Below, in pieces: positions 35,801 to 43,300 of a DNA stretch of 64,000 nt. A program made the position numbers and the translations under genes. The DNA comes from Acanthochromis polyacanthus (Eukaryota > Chordata > Actinopteri > Pomacentridae). Within the stretch, counting starts at the first letter, position 1; every line of letters starts with the position of its first letter. Under the pieces are notes generated by a model. It had not been told where the DNA came from, searched no databases, and saw nothing but the letters and a program-made list of their open reading frames with translations. The DNA lies in the NCBI RefSeq assembly GCF_021347895.1, contig NC_067116.1, positions 39,141,677-39,205,676 on the forward strand, given 5' to 3'.

Positions 35801-37245
35801 CTGTAATGCTATATTTGGGTTGTGGGTTTGCCACTAAAATCTATAAAATATTACAGAAATTATACAAAAACTCAGTCTGGGTATTTTTATGTCAGACCAC
35901 TCTGCTTCTAACCCCCTAAGTCACTAATTTAACACAAATTTGTCAACTCTTAAAACAACATAACACAGATATAAAATAAGTAAAATAAAAATGCGTGAAA
36001 TTTAAGAATCCGCTTTGATTGAATGTGTGGCAGTGTGGCAGTGAGGGAGTTGTCTCAATCTTTGACCTACTGTACAATACATAACTTTACGAGTTATGAT
36101 TGTGCACACAGAAGCACACAGGAGCTGAGTGGTTCTGTCCCTGTCCTCTTTCATAACATTTCTTCTGTTTTCTACCACTGTGCGCTCACCACAGTAGGTG
36201 TAGATGTTGTTATAGTCCAGAAATCGAACTCGGAGGTTGTGCAGCACAGCAGGTTCATGGAGGAAGCTGAGAGCTGTCAGGTCGTTCTCGCCCTCCAGGA
36301 TGTCAGGGTTCCCCAACGGAGGGAGATCAGAGGGAGAGCCCACTGGGTAATGTACCTCCTAGCAATTAAAATGGAAGTTATTGGTCTTTTCTTGTATTGT
36401 GGTAATCTATGGGCAATATAATGATGCTGCATGTCTCACATTTCCATTAGAGAGCTGCAGCAATAGCTGATTCACTCCAGGTTTGTAGTCCTGGAGGAGC
36501 TGAGCTGAAACCCAGACCTCATCTGGGTCAGGAACCCAAACACTGGCCCCCTAAACAAAGGAAGAGACAGCTTCAGGTGTGTAAGTGTTCAGTGGGACAT
36601 TCGCACTGCAAGATGAACACAATCTGCATGATCTAAACAAACTGGAAGTCAAGGACGAATGAGATTTTATTGCATTTTTTTTATTTCCTGTCAAACACTG
36701 TTCAGGGAGCTGTCACACTTCCTGGTCCCACCCAGTCGAGATATTTTGTCACCCATCAGCATAAAAGGCTCTTAAACTGTGTTAAAAATTAACACCGGTC
36801 ATCCTCTCGCTAAACTGTCATGGATTAGCCATTATTTACCAGCACTAAGTCGAATTCGCTAATTCATCTTTAATGCACAGACTTCATCCTAACAGGTTCT
36901 GCAAATACTCAGTAGATACTTTCATAAGTCGGTCCAAATCACTGCCAAACGGTTCTGAGAAATAAGGATTTAAAGTTCCGGCAAAGCAAATCCAAAAAGA
37001 AAGAATAATTTAGGCAATTTAAAATGCTTTTTTTTTTAATGAAAATGTGCTTACTGAGACAGCCTGACAACCACAAAGCAGGCAAACATTCATTTACGAT
37101 CATGATTAGAAATGTTTTAAAACGCTAAAACATTCTTAATAAAAATGACCCATAAACAGCTGGTTATAAAGAGGTGAACCTATTAGGAACACAAAAATCT
37201 ACCGAAAATCTGTCTTACCTTGCTGTATAATTCCAGTGTTGCCAT
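1757..37245 (-). CDS. myo5: Class V unconventional myosin, 29 exons in window, 3' end off the left edge
   Basis: Actin-based processive cargo motor. Twenty-nine exons with matching phases and GT-AG sites encode about 1,340 residues: an SH3-like N-terminus, the motor, six IQ motifs, a coiled coil and the start of the globular tail. The start is ATG at 37243-37245, opening MATLELYSK, the usual position and length for Myo5 proteins. Hallmarks include the P-loop GESGSGKT, switch [11 protein letters not shown], switch II DIYGFETF and the actin-binding stretch [11 protein letters not shown]. The globular tail begins with a match to the family PGL-(I/V)-(L/F)-F-CVR-AD segment and stops at a splice donor at 1757; its remaining roughly 300 residues lie beyond position 1. 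The coiled-coil portion is about 150 residues shorter than in human MYO5A. Sequence features are mixed between MYO5B and MYO5C, and the neighbours (MBD3, UQCR11, TCF3) point to a separate paralogue, so no letter is assigned. Confidence 0.95.
3261..3370 (-). mobile_element. 3' fragment of a tRNA-derived teleost SINE
   Basis: Begins with CCATCCATCC and continues with CACCGCTTTATCCTCACTAGGG, the reverse complement of the 3' end of the longer elements at 13142-13511 and 52479-52820. Only the last 110 bases or so are present, as for a truncated copy. It lies in a myosin tail intron. Confidence 0.75.
3638..6762 (-). CDS. myo5: Myosin V exons 19-27: IQ3-IQ6 neck and coiled-coil tail
   Basis: Exons: 6606-6762, 6195-6434, 5876-6085, 5667-5760, 5435-5583, 5150-5353, 4978-5069, 4780-4894, 3638-3734. 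Exons 19 and 20 hold IQ3 to IQ6 (for example [16 protein letters not shown] and [16 protein letters not shown]), completing six calmodulin/light-chain sites, the normal class V lever arm. From exon 20 on, the sequence is rich in Glu, Lys, Leu and Gln with heptad character (coiled-coil dimerisation). Exon 23 has the family motif [11 protein letters not shown] and exon 24 the TDSTQSLS segment corresponding to the TDSTHSS linker of MYO5A. Exon 24 is Ser/Pro-rich. Some donor choices in the coiled coil (exons 20 and 21) were made by phase and could differ in transcripts. Confidence 0.88.
4184..4657. mobile_element. MITE with perfect terminal inverted repeats over 100 bp long
   Basis: The left arm starts CCCAGATAGCAAACTATG at 4184. 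The right arm is its exact reverse complement ending at 4657, with identity over about 106 bp by eye. The start of the end motif (CCCAGATAGCAAAAG) recurs near 4315, and the interior is made of related GTTGAATCAA-type repeats. No ORF. It sits in the intron between myosin exons 26 and 27. The family is not identified; arms this perfect suggest a fairly recent insertion or ongoing conversion between the arms. Confidence 0.8.
6930..7420. mobile_element. Degraded interspersed repeat of DNA-transposon type
   Basis: Contains phrases typical of a widespread fish repeat: a TCAATTGGATTCAGGTCTGG segment, then GGTCATTGTCTTG and GGGCCTGCTGCCGAGAAGCA, then CCACTACCATGCTCCACAGT. Frames are broken throughout. 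Assignment to a DNA transposon is from memory and moderate. Lies between myosin exons 18 and 19. Confidence 0.5.
7851..10838 (-). CDS. myo5: Myosin V exons 12-18: second half of the motor, converter, first two IQ motifs
   Basis: Exons: 10698-10838, 10448-10579, 10281-10364, 10080-10196, 9883-9980, 8455-8541, 7851-8171. They encode the relay helix region, the 50-kDa lower domain, a short loop 2 (about [17 protein letters not shown]), the actin-binding [11 protein letters not shown], the SH1 helix ([20 protein letters not shown]) and the converter ([20 protein letters not shown]), followed by IQ1 and IQ2. In the relay region the near-invariant DFYDNQPC of class V myosins reads EFSDNQQC, unusual for the family but without frame damage. 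Exon 12 joins exon 11 at phase 0 across the 22-kb array-bearing intron, so the reading frame is intact. Confidence 0.95.
9050..9290. repeat. Degenerate minisatellite, about 20-bp unit
   Basis: Repeats of a TTATTGTGACTTATTGTC-type motif occur about ten times with point changes and small length differences. Unit periodicity leaves short frames open on both strands, none coding. Lies in the myosin intron between exons 16 and 17. Confidence 0.7.
11890..12020. repeat. Non-unit segment repeated at 25905-26035
   Basis: A stretch containing AACGCCATACTA, CATTTTTTCAACAT, AACATGCCATA and GATGAAATAATGTAAAGTAG joins directly into 39-bp units. Almost the same stretch recurs at about 25905-26035. It does not follow the 39-bp periodicity and may be ancestral flank or another repeat caught in the array. 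Confidence 0.75.
12480..13140. repeat. Array block repeated at 23390-24040 and again at 24061-24600
   Basis: The irregular landmark TATGTGATGTTTGTAG occurs at 12601, 23496 and 24061. 12601-13140 and 24061-24600 align base for base at an offset of 11,460 with only a few substitutions. Confidence 0.85.
13142..13511 (+). mobile_element. Full-length tRNA-derived SINE inside the array, with target-site duplication
   Basis: Starts GGCTGCTCAGTGGCGTAGTG (box A-like), has a GGTTCGAATCC box B and ends in a (GGAT)n tail near 13511. This is a family abundant in teleosts. The array sequence GATGTTTCTTATCC occurs on both sides, consistent with a target-site duplication of about 12-14 bp. The related array block at 24061-24600 runs through the same site without the element. 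Confidence 0.9.
13629..13803 (+). mobile_element. Short tRNA-derived SINE, copy 1 in the array
   Basis: Box A-like TATAGCTCATCGGGTTAAG, box B-like GGTTTGATTCC, then a CACGGCCCTCTGCC body ending in CTAATAAAGTGAAAAGTA and an A-rich tail; about 175 bp. Preceded by the array end AGCAATGAC and followed by ATCATCCATTTTCGGATGAC, junctions shared by most other copies. Confidence 0.85.
14690..16060. repeat. About 1.4-kb block of the array, duplicated at 21150-22520
   Basis: Irregular landmarks (CATTTCTGGTCC, the TTTAGTACAGACTAAAC unit at 15691 and 22150, TTCGTGCGAC at 16041 and 22499) occur in the same order at an offset of about 6,460 bp. Confidence 0.85.
16080..17600. repeat. Array block repeated at 18150-19700 and 27630-29170
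   Basis: The same succession of unit variants and one SINE copy occurs three times. The offset between the first two grows from about 2,067 to 2,106 because the second contains one extra 39-bp unit. The third copy is inside the 9,475-bp-offset block. Confidence 0.8.
17193..17369 (+). mobile_element. Short tRNA-derived SINE, copy 2
   Basis: Same element and the same left (CAACAATGAC) and right (ATCATCCATTTT) junctions as its neighbours. Belongs to the block duplicated at 19297 and 28773. Confidence 0.85.
19297..19473 (+). mobile_element. Short tRNA-derived SINE, copy 3
   Basis: Nearly identical to copy 2 (17193) with the same flanking array variants, so part of a block duplication of about 2.1 kb offset. 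Confidence 0.85.
20595..20770 (+). mobile_element. Short tRNA-derived SINE, copy 4
   Basis: Same element and junctions; has GTGCGTGATCC where copies 2 and 3 read GTGCATGATCC. Paired with the copy at 30071, offset 9,476. Confidence 0.85.
25257..25432 (+). mobile_element. Short tRNA-derived SINE, copy 5
   Basis: Same element with box B closer to consensus (GGTTCGATTCC). The left junction is the diverged array end GCATTGACTG. Confidence 0.85.
25699..25888 (+). mobile_element. Short tRNA-derived SINE, copy 6 (different left flank)
   Basis: Preceded by CATGTCGTGAAAACACGC and TATGGAGTGTC rather than by the array unit end. This left flank is shared with copies 7 and 8. The 3' part carries a short insertion before the A-rich tail. 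Confidence 0.85.
25905..26035. repeat. Second copy of the non-unit segment seen at 11890-12020
   Basis: Matches the stretch at 11890-12020 with few differences, including the shared GATGAAATAATGTAAAGTAG and the following GCCGTAAAAAACTATGACG junction into the array. Confidence 0.75.
26064..26251 (+). mobile_element. Short tRNA-derived SINE, copy 7 (different left flank)
   Basis: Left flank CATGTCGTGAAAACATGC as in copies 6 and 8; right junction returns to array sequence. Slightly longer body with a CTTCTCCCCACTCC insertion. Confidence 0.85.
26821..26998 (+). mobile_element. Short tRNA-derived SINE, copy 8 (different left flank)
   Basis: Left flank CATGTCGTGAAAACATGC; box B GTTCGATTCC; right junction AAAATCATCCATTTTCAGA into the array. 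Confidence 0.85.
28773..28950 (+). mobile_element. Short tRNA-derived SINE, copy 9
   Basis: Counterpart of copy 3 (19297) in the block duplicated at an offset of about 9,476 bp; sequence and flanks match by eye. Confidence 0.85.
30071..30247 (+). mobile_element. Short tRNA-derived SINE, copy 10
   Basis: Counterpart of copy 4 (20595) in the same 9,476-bp-offset block duplication; flanks match. Confidence 0.85.
31935..32525 (-). mobile_element. Interspersed repeat, related in inverted orientation to 48003-48365
   Basis: The part at about 32160-32525 is clearly the reverse complement of 48003-48365, including the shared segments CCGTTAGCCCGTTTTTGAGT, CTGACGATCAC and CATGGTTACAGCGACA in corresponding order. 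No ORF. 31935-32160 may belong to the same element. Family not identified. Confidence 0.75.
32551..32766 (-). mobile_element. Internally deleted tRNA-derived SINE (minus strand)
   Basis: Reverse complement of the family at 13142 and 52479, from the CCATCC tail to the CAGCCC start, with the middle (about 100 bp or more) missing between TATCCCAGC and CCGGAGAAAGCC. The 5' end abuts the (AAT)n run. Confidence 0.85.
32768..32854. repeat. (AAT)n microsatellite, about 29 repeats
   Basis: Uninterrupted ATA/AAT trinucleotide run directly next to the SINE end and about 130 bp from myosin exon 11. Read on minus it gives a run of tyrosines in an open frame, which is not coding. Confidence 0.97.
32984..37245 (-). 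CDS. myo5: Myosin V exons 1-11: N-terminus and first half of the motor
   Basis: Exons (high to low coordinate): 37219-37245, 36440-36550, 36190-36358, 34608-34752, 34318-34474, 34100-34243, 33907-33988, 33705-33812, 33501-33613, 33152-33420, 32984-33065. Exon 2 gives the SH3-like N-terminal segment ([10 protein letters not shown]). Exon 3 has the family core [20 protein letters not shown]. Exon 5 carries the P-loop, which reads GESGSGKT where animal class V myosins usually have GESGAGKT. Exon 6 carries switch I. The switch II glycine codon is split between exons 10 and 11. Exon 11 ends after [10 protein letters not shown] at phase 0. Introns are mostly 60-200 bp; introns 1 and 3 (about 0.7 and 1.4 kb) contain nothing recognisable. 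Confidence is high because all phases agree. Confidence 0.95.
34753..36189 (-). other. Myosin intron 3; nothing recognised
   Basis: AT-rich intron between exons 3 and 4. Open frames are short and match no protein. No clear repeat. Confidence 0.7.
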
Positions 37246-38540
37246 CTTTAACATTAAAGCATGTAGGGAGACATCATTTTAAACTTCAGAACGAGGCAGC
37301 ATCTACAGGTAAGACCAGCCGGTATCCTTGGTTTCTCTGCACAGGCGCTTTCTGTCCAGGTGACGTTTTTTTTTTTTTTTTTTTTGCACTTTGTCCAGAC
37401 TCACATAAAGACACCAAGACCGTCTGGTTAACTGTTAATCTGCAGGTGGATGCAGTGACTGGATGTGCAGTTTGAACCATCAGCAGAACACCTCATTTAA
37501 ACACAACTCAAAACATACGCTTTTCAGTTCCCCATAAAGAAAACACCATGAGCGGATTTAGCGATATACTGACACATTTTATTACAATCAGATTCATTTC
37601 AGCAATCAGCCTGCTGATATTGAGGGACTTTTCATGATTTCAGCTGGATGCATTATTCATTATTCATCAAACAGGGATTAAAAAATACAAAAAGCATTAT
37701 TCCTCACAAGCTAATCGATGAAAAACACATTAAAACTAACCGTAATTCGCTGTGACACCAATTTTGTGCGTGGATTTAGGAGGAGGCAGCGTGTGTGTGG
37801 TAACATTGACACGTTTAAAAATTAAAAAAAAAAAAAACATGGACTGAAACTGTAAGAAAGCTTTAAAAAGCAACATCTCACAACATCAGTAAGCACCTGT
37901 AACGATGATGAGAGGTGGAAACAGTAAAAACTGCACAACCGAAAGAGGTTTCAGGTCATTTCTCTCCCACAGCGCCCCATCGTGCATCAGTTTTCTTACA
38001 TTTAGTTGTATAACAGCAGGGCCAGCGTGCTCTAAAATACCGATCTGAAATGACACGTCTCCTCTTTGGTCAACACTGAACGCCACTCTTCGGACAACAC
38101 AGCTGACATGAAAGACAATATTTTCTTGAAACAATAAAAACCGTCCACTCCGACAGACAAACAAGCTTCAAACCACTGCCATTAGTAACATCAGCCGCCT
38201 GCAGGTTTAAATTAGCTCTACTCTTGTTGTACCGTTCCCACTAGAAAAGCAGATCTGCGTGTGCTGTGACTGACTACTAGTGGAGTGCATCATAAAAAGT
38301 CAAGAAAGATGCCTACAATATAAAACATTCATCCCAATCTGCCCCCAAACAAAACAAACAAACAAAAATCGACTTTTTGCGGACGTAAAACTTTTGAATT
38401 TCACATGATTGTCGCAAAAAATACCAACCCATTCAAAGCCTTTTTTTAGTAAAAAATACAGTTAACATTGAACACTGAAATTGACACATTGTATACAAGT
38501 TATTTTGAATATTTGAGAGTTCACTTCTTGTTTTGTAATT
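37246..38540. other. 5' flank of the myosin gene
   Basis: Non-coding, with a T-run near 37370 and an A-run near 37830. The myosin promoter and any 5' UTR exon should lie here, but no CpG island or TATA box stands out. Confidence 0.5.
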
Positions 38541-38554
38541 TTTTGTTTTCGTCA

Positions 38555-38734
38555 TCAAAAATCATCTGGGCTCAGAAATTCGGTCAAGGAGTCCCATTCA
38601 GAGGAGTTGAAGATGAATGGAGGTGTTTGAGACTTTTTGGGGAGGGAAAACGGCTCTTTACGTTGGACTGGAGGCTTGTCAGGTTTGGGGTAAGGTTGGA
38701 CGTCGATACTGGGGGGCAGTTCTTCAGGGCTGGA
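38555..38734 (-). CDS. Unassigned terminal-exon-like ORF between the myosin gene and mbd3
   Basis: A minus-strand frame of 59 residues ends with TGA at 38555-38557. It opens after an acceptor-like CCTATTCCAG, with an in-frame stop just upstream. Composition is protein-like (PEELPPSIDVQPYPKPDKPP, later EWDSLTEFLSPDDF). A second overlapping frame follows a stronger acceptor at about 38806 (TTTTTTTCTCTTTCAG) and is also open for over 200 bases (RPNGSFIACTHDREQ). The two could be one exon broken by an indel. I do not recognise the protein and see no upstream exons. It could be the last exon of an unknown gene, a pseudogene, or chance. Confidence 0.3.
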   Translation of the reverse strand, partial: SSPEELPPSIDVQPYPKPDKPPVQRKEPFSLPKKSQTPPFIFNSSEWDSLTEFLSPDDF

Positions 38735-39295
38735 CTGGAATAGGGTTCCGACTGTTCACGGTCGTGTGTGCAGGCGATGAATGACCCATTTGGCCTTTGC
38801 AGAAACCTGAAAGAGAAAAAAAGAATGCAGTTCTTAAAAATTGTGGGTGTATTTTTTACGTCGTTTAATTTATTTCCTCTATTATGTGCAGAATGAGGTA
38901 ATACAGACCACAAATGTAACAAATTTAGACAGCAAGAACCTTTTAAGGAACCGTTGAATTTGAGAGTTTATTGGGTTATTCCATCTCAAATCATCAGGGG
39001 TCTTCAGATCAAGATCTCTGAAACTTTTTAATCTTCAACTCTTGATATCTAAAATGACCTTTGTGAAATTTTATATTTCGTAGATTAAATACTTTCTGAG
39101 ATCATTTCTTTTTAAATTTACCATTCAATCCACTTTTAGTAGGTTTGTTTAAACATTGAAATATGAAAATGAAAAACCGCCCATATTTAAAAAGTACATT
39201 TTCTTAGTTATATTTGGGGAAGCATGTTAAAACTCCACAACTTGAAGCTTAAAAAGCATTCTATTGGTTCTGTTTTCTATTATTGTGACATGCAG

Positions 39296-39806
39296 CCAAG
39301 GGCGTCAGTTTGTTTTTAAAAGTGGGGGGGACGGAGACCACAGCACTTTGAGAAAATGTCGAAGAACGGCGGCAAAATGCCACAAGCTAGACTCGAATTC
39401 ACAACCACCGCACCAAAGACAGAGGCTTAAGCTGTTGAGCTATCAGTACATGCAGGTAGAGGGGTCTGTGGGCCGCTATAGTACTAATTCTCCCGGGCCG
39501 AAATTTTGCCCCTGCACGCCTCTGGTCGGAGCTTCCACTTGGCACAGGCGCAAATTTAGCATCTGCGCGGGGTTTTTTTTTTGGTTTTTTTTTAACCTCA
39601 CGAAGGTGTGCTGCATGTCTGTGAAACTCTCAGCCGAGTGCGGATGGTGCGTTCAGGAGCGTCGGAATTTTCTATACTATTGAAAATAACTGGGTTTACA
39701 ACGGCTTACATGTGAAGAATTTGAATGTGTTGGAGACAAAATGACCCCTGACAAAAAGTGGGGGGGACACGTCCCCACCATCCCCCCCTAAACTGACGCC
39801 TATGGA
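39296..39806. mobile_element. Non-autonomous DNA transposon
   Basis: Ends GGCGTCAGTTTG and AAACTGACGCC are inverted repeats, followed inward by G-rich and C-rich tracts (AAGTGGGGGGGAC on both sides in corresponding positions). Frames inside are not coding. Lies downstream of mbd3. Confidence 0.7.
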
Positions 39807-40399
39807 TGCAGCTACATATGGTGCAGAAAATATCACTAGTTGACTTCTGCATGACTAATTTTTGTTAATGTGAGCTCAAACTTATCAGTTATATCTCATC
39901 TCACCTACAGTCAGAGATTATTTGATCTACTTGTCAAATATTGCAGATTCTGAATCAATGACATTCAATTCAAATTCATTTTTATAGCACCACTTACAGG
40001 CCAAATTGTCTCAAGACGCTTTACAGAACCCATGACACGATGAGAAATATGTGAAAGTTTCAGGTTTTGATCTTTGTTAGTTTCTAAGTTATTGTTGTTC
40101 AAACATAGCTTTAAAAAAAAAAAGCGCTGAAAATGGGTCAATGAATAAAAAAAGAAAAACATATCTCAGAAAATACTTGATATATCAAGCTAAACAAAAT
40201 CGCAAATATGTTTTATAAATATCCACATTTATGCTCAAACATTTCAGGCAAATCAAACATGTCTGAGCAGGAACTGCTCTAAAAAAATGGATGATTTAGG
40301 ATGGAATTACCCTCTTAGTTTTGACAGGGTGATTTGCTCATGATTTTTCTCTGCAGCATCTGAATCCCCTCAGAGGCCTCAGTTCTCCACCAACCTGTG

Positions 40400-43300
40400 C
40401 TATACGCTCTCCATGTCTTCACTGCCGTTGCCCTCCTCCTTCAGAGCCTCTCCTTCGTTGGCAGCCTCCTCGACATGGGCCAACATATCGGCCATGAGCG
40501 CCTCCTCCAGCCTTTTCCTCACACTGTACACCAGCTCCTCCTGTTTCCTACACATAAACACAACAGGAAGCTGTTACAGTTGGCAGTTACAGCTGCCTAT
40601 AACAGCCACCGAATCAGCACCGAACAGATGGTGTGTTCTTACACAGATCAGCGGTCACTTGTTGTGGACTGTGGAAATTCAAACATAATCAATTCTATTT
40701 ACATCGACCAAATCAGAGAGGACAACAGAGGAAAGAATGCATCAGGTTTATCAGTTATCTCCATCACTAACTACTGTACAAATGAAGCTGTGGTGTGGCA
40801 TATGAAAGGGAAGCTAATATCACAAGAACTGGGAACACCGGTGTGGCATTATTCCCCCCATCTGAGCTGTTATTTCCTGTTTTTGAAACACACCGAAGGA
40901 GATCTCAGCAAGATTTTTAACACAAGTGTTTCACAAGCAAACGCGCTCTTGGATCGTGGCTTCTACGGCTGCAGATTTAACATTTAAAAGCTAGATGTAC
41001 ATATCACTTCTTCGTAGTCAAAAGTCCACAATGTCATTCTTCTTTTAGATGAGGTTTCTCATTGCAGAGACGTTCAAATGTAGCTGCACAGATTCACAGT
41101 GCAAATTACAGAAATCTGCAGCCCAATTATGACTGACTGTAATTCCACTTTCAGATATTTACAGCTTAATTCTGACGAGTCATGAGTCGAGTTCAAGATG
41201 TCTTTAATCACCCTCGGTTCATAAATTTCTACATTGTGCTGTTTAGATATCTGAAATTGAGTTTGAACAAGTCAGAGTGACACTGTAGATATCCTGAACT
41301 GCAATTATGACCAGTTAAAGCGTAATTATAGCTTTGGACAAGACGACACGAAGTGGCAGATATCTGTAGTTACGTCAGAAGCTACGGCAAGTCGGAGGCT
41401 TGTTTTCAAACATAATATGACACAGCAAGCGTAACCGCATGCGGCAAGCTGTTTTTCTGCCACGTCACTGCAGCCTGAGTGCCGAAGTTCTAGTAAATTT
41501 CAACCACAAGTATTTCATGAACACATTTCACAGCATTTTCTAATTATCTAAATTACCACAGCAGCCACTAAAACTTCTGCCATTACTGTTCAAGAGCTCT
41601 GTTGGACCGAAAACCGCAACAAAGAGTGCATAACCAGCCTAAGTCATAATACTGTAATTTTCGGACTACTGAGCGCACCTGAATATAAGCAGCACCCACT
41701 AATTTTAAAAAGAGAAAAGTTTTGTACATATATAAGCCACACCTGACTACAAGCCGCTGGTGTCCGTGTTGTAACGAGATATTTACACAGAAAGATTTGT
41801 TTAACTTTTAATTAAATAAATGCTTTTTTTCCTGAAACACGGCAGTAAAACGCACTGAGCCAGTTTATGCTTCCGACTCCAACATCTCACTATCGATTTA
41901 CTGATGCTATGCTAACGTGCAGCAGCTTTAATTCCTGCAGGCAGTTTGATTACCTTTCAGTTTCATTGGTCCACTGTGACCTGTGCAGTAATTTCATTCT
42001 GATGTGAGGAGGCTAAATGTACTGGCTACATGAAGCTCGCCCGGAAAAATCTCTACATTAGCATCGTTCAAAGCGTGAGAAAAAAGCAGCGGCTTATAAT
42101 CCACAAAGTATGGTAAGTAATGGGCAACGATTGTGTTGACGAGTCAAAACTAAATGCATAGATGTCTACTAGGCAAGTCAAAATAGTGCTGAAGATATTT
42201 TTTAAATCGTCTGGAATAGTAAAAATCACATTGGCCGCGTTTACATGAGACCTTTAATTCCTCTTTAATTTGGAATTAAAGTTAATTCCGCTTTAAAATC
42301 TCCTCGTAAACACTTAATTCCAAATTAAAAAGTTAATTCCGAATAAACTTAATTCCGACTAAACTAATTCCTGTGTACGTTCTATTCATGTACACAGTTA
42401 ATACTGCTTTAGTTAATTCCGGTCTTTCGGCGCATGCTTGGCTCCACACGTAGCGACGTCCACGTTCTGCGACAGAAGTAGTACGTCATTGTCGAGTTTC
42501 TGTTTCAAAACGACAATAAAAAGCAAAGCGAAAAGCGTGCTTATTAGCTGTTCCTCCATGTTGTTGGGGAAAAGGAATGCCGTGGCAAATGGAGTCTGTT
42601 TTCTTCCGGTTAACAGGAATACGTCACGTCCACTCCCTGTCCAATCAGAATCCTTTCCAATGCCCAAGCATTAAAGCGGAATTAAGGAAGGTGAATAAAC
42701 ATGAGGTCCACGTAAACCTTAATTTGGAAACGCGAAGCACAAAACTTTAACTCCAAATAAGTTAATTCTGAATTAATAATTCCGAATTAAAAAATTTCAT
42801 GTAAACGTGCCCACTGTTGTATCTGTAGTGTTAATTCCTGATTATCAAACTGTGATAAACAAACCTGATGTCTTCATCAGTGACTATGAAGGCTTTGCAC
42901 AGTGGCTGTGCAGTGTTGAGCCAAACTCCCGGGTTTTTCTCCACAGCAGCAGACAGCTGGCCGGTGATCGGAGCAGCGCTGGTGTGCAGAGCGCTGGCGA
43001 TGGCCGACAGGAGAGTTTTATCTGTGCAGCCTGGACCAACACCTGAGGAACCAGCAGGCAGGTTTAACAAACACTGTAGATGCAATCAGGATTACTTACA
43101 TCAAATAAAAAATGAACTTGTTACTCCAAAAAAAAAAAAAAAAAAGAACATTAAAATGTCTCTTCAGAATATGAACCGTTTCGTCTGAAGAATTAATGCT
43201 GAGCTATTTTACCTTGCAGGCCTTTAGGCAGTTCCATTGTTTTCACAAGCTCCTCTGCAATGTCATAAGCATTGAGACCACTGAGTTTCTTCTCCCAAAA

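Noticed and set aside
1757..37245. Naming the myosin myo5b outright because MYO5B is near MBD2 and TCF4 in human
   Set aside because: The neighbours here are MBD3, UQCR11 and TCF3, the 19p13.3 set, and residues such as [17 protein letters not shown] resemble MYO5C as much as MYO5B.
40397..40987. 196-residue + strand ORF with a hydrophobic N-terminus
   Set aside because: Its first 150 bases are antisense to the last mbd3 exon and the rest is unremarkable flank. Not similar to any known protein.
42831..43188. + strand ORFs over mbd3 exon 5
   Set aside because: Antisense shadows of the conserved minus-strand exon encoding GPGCTDKTLLSAIASALH.
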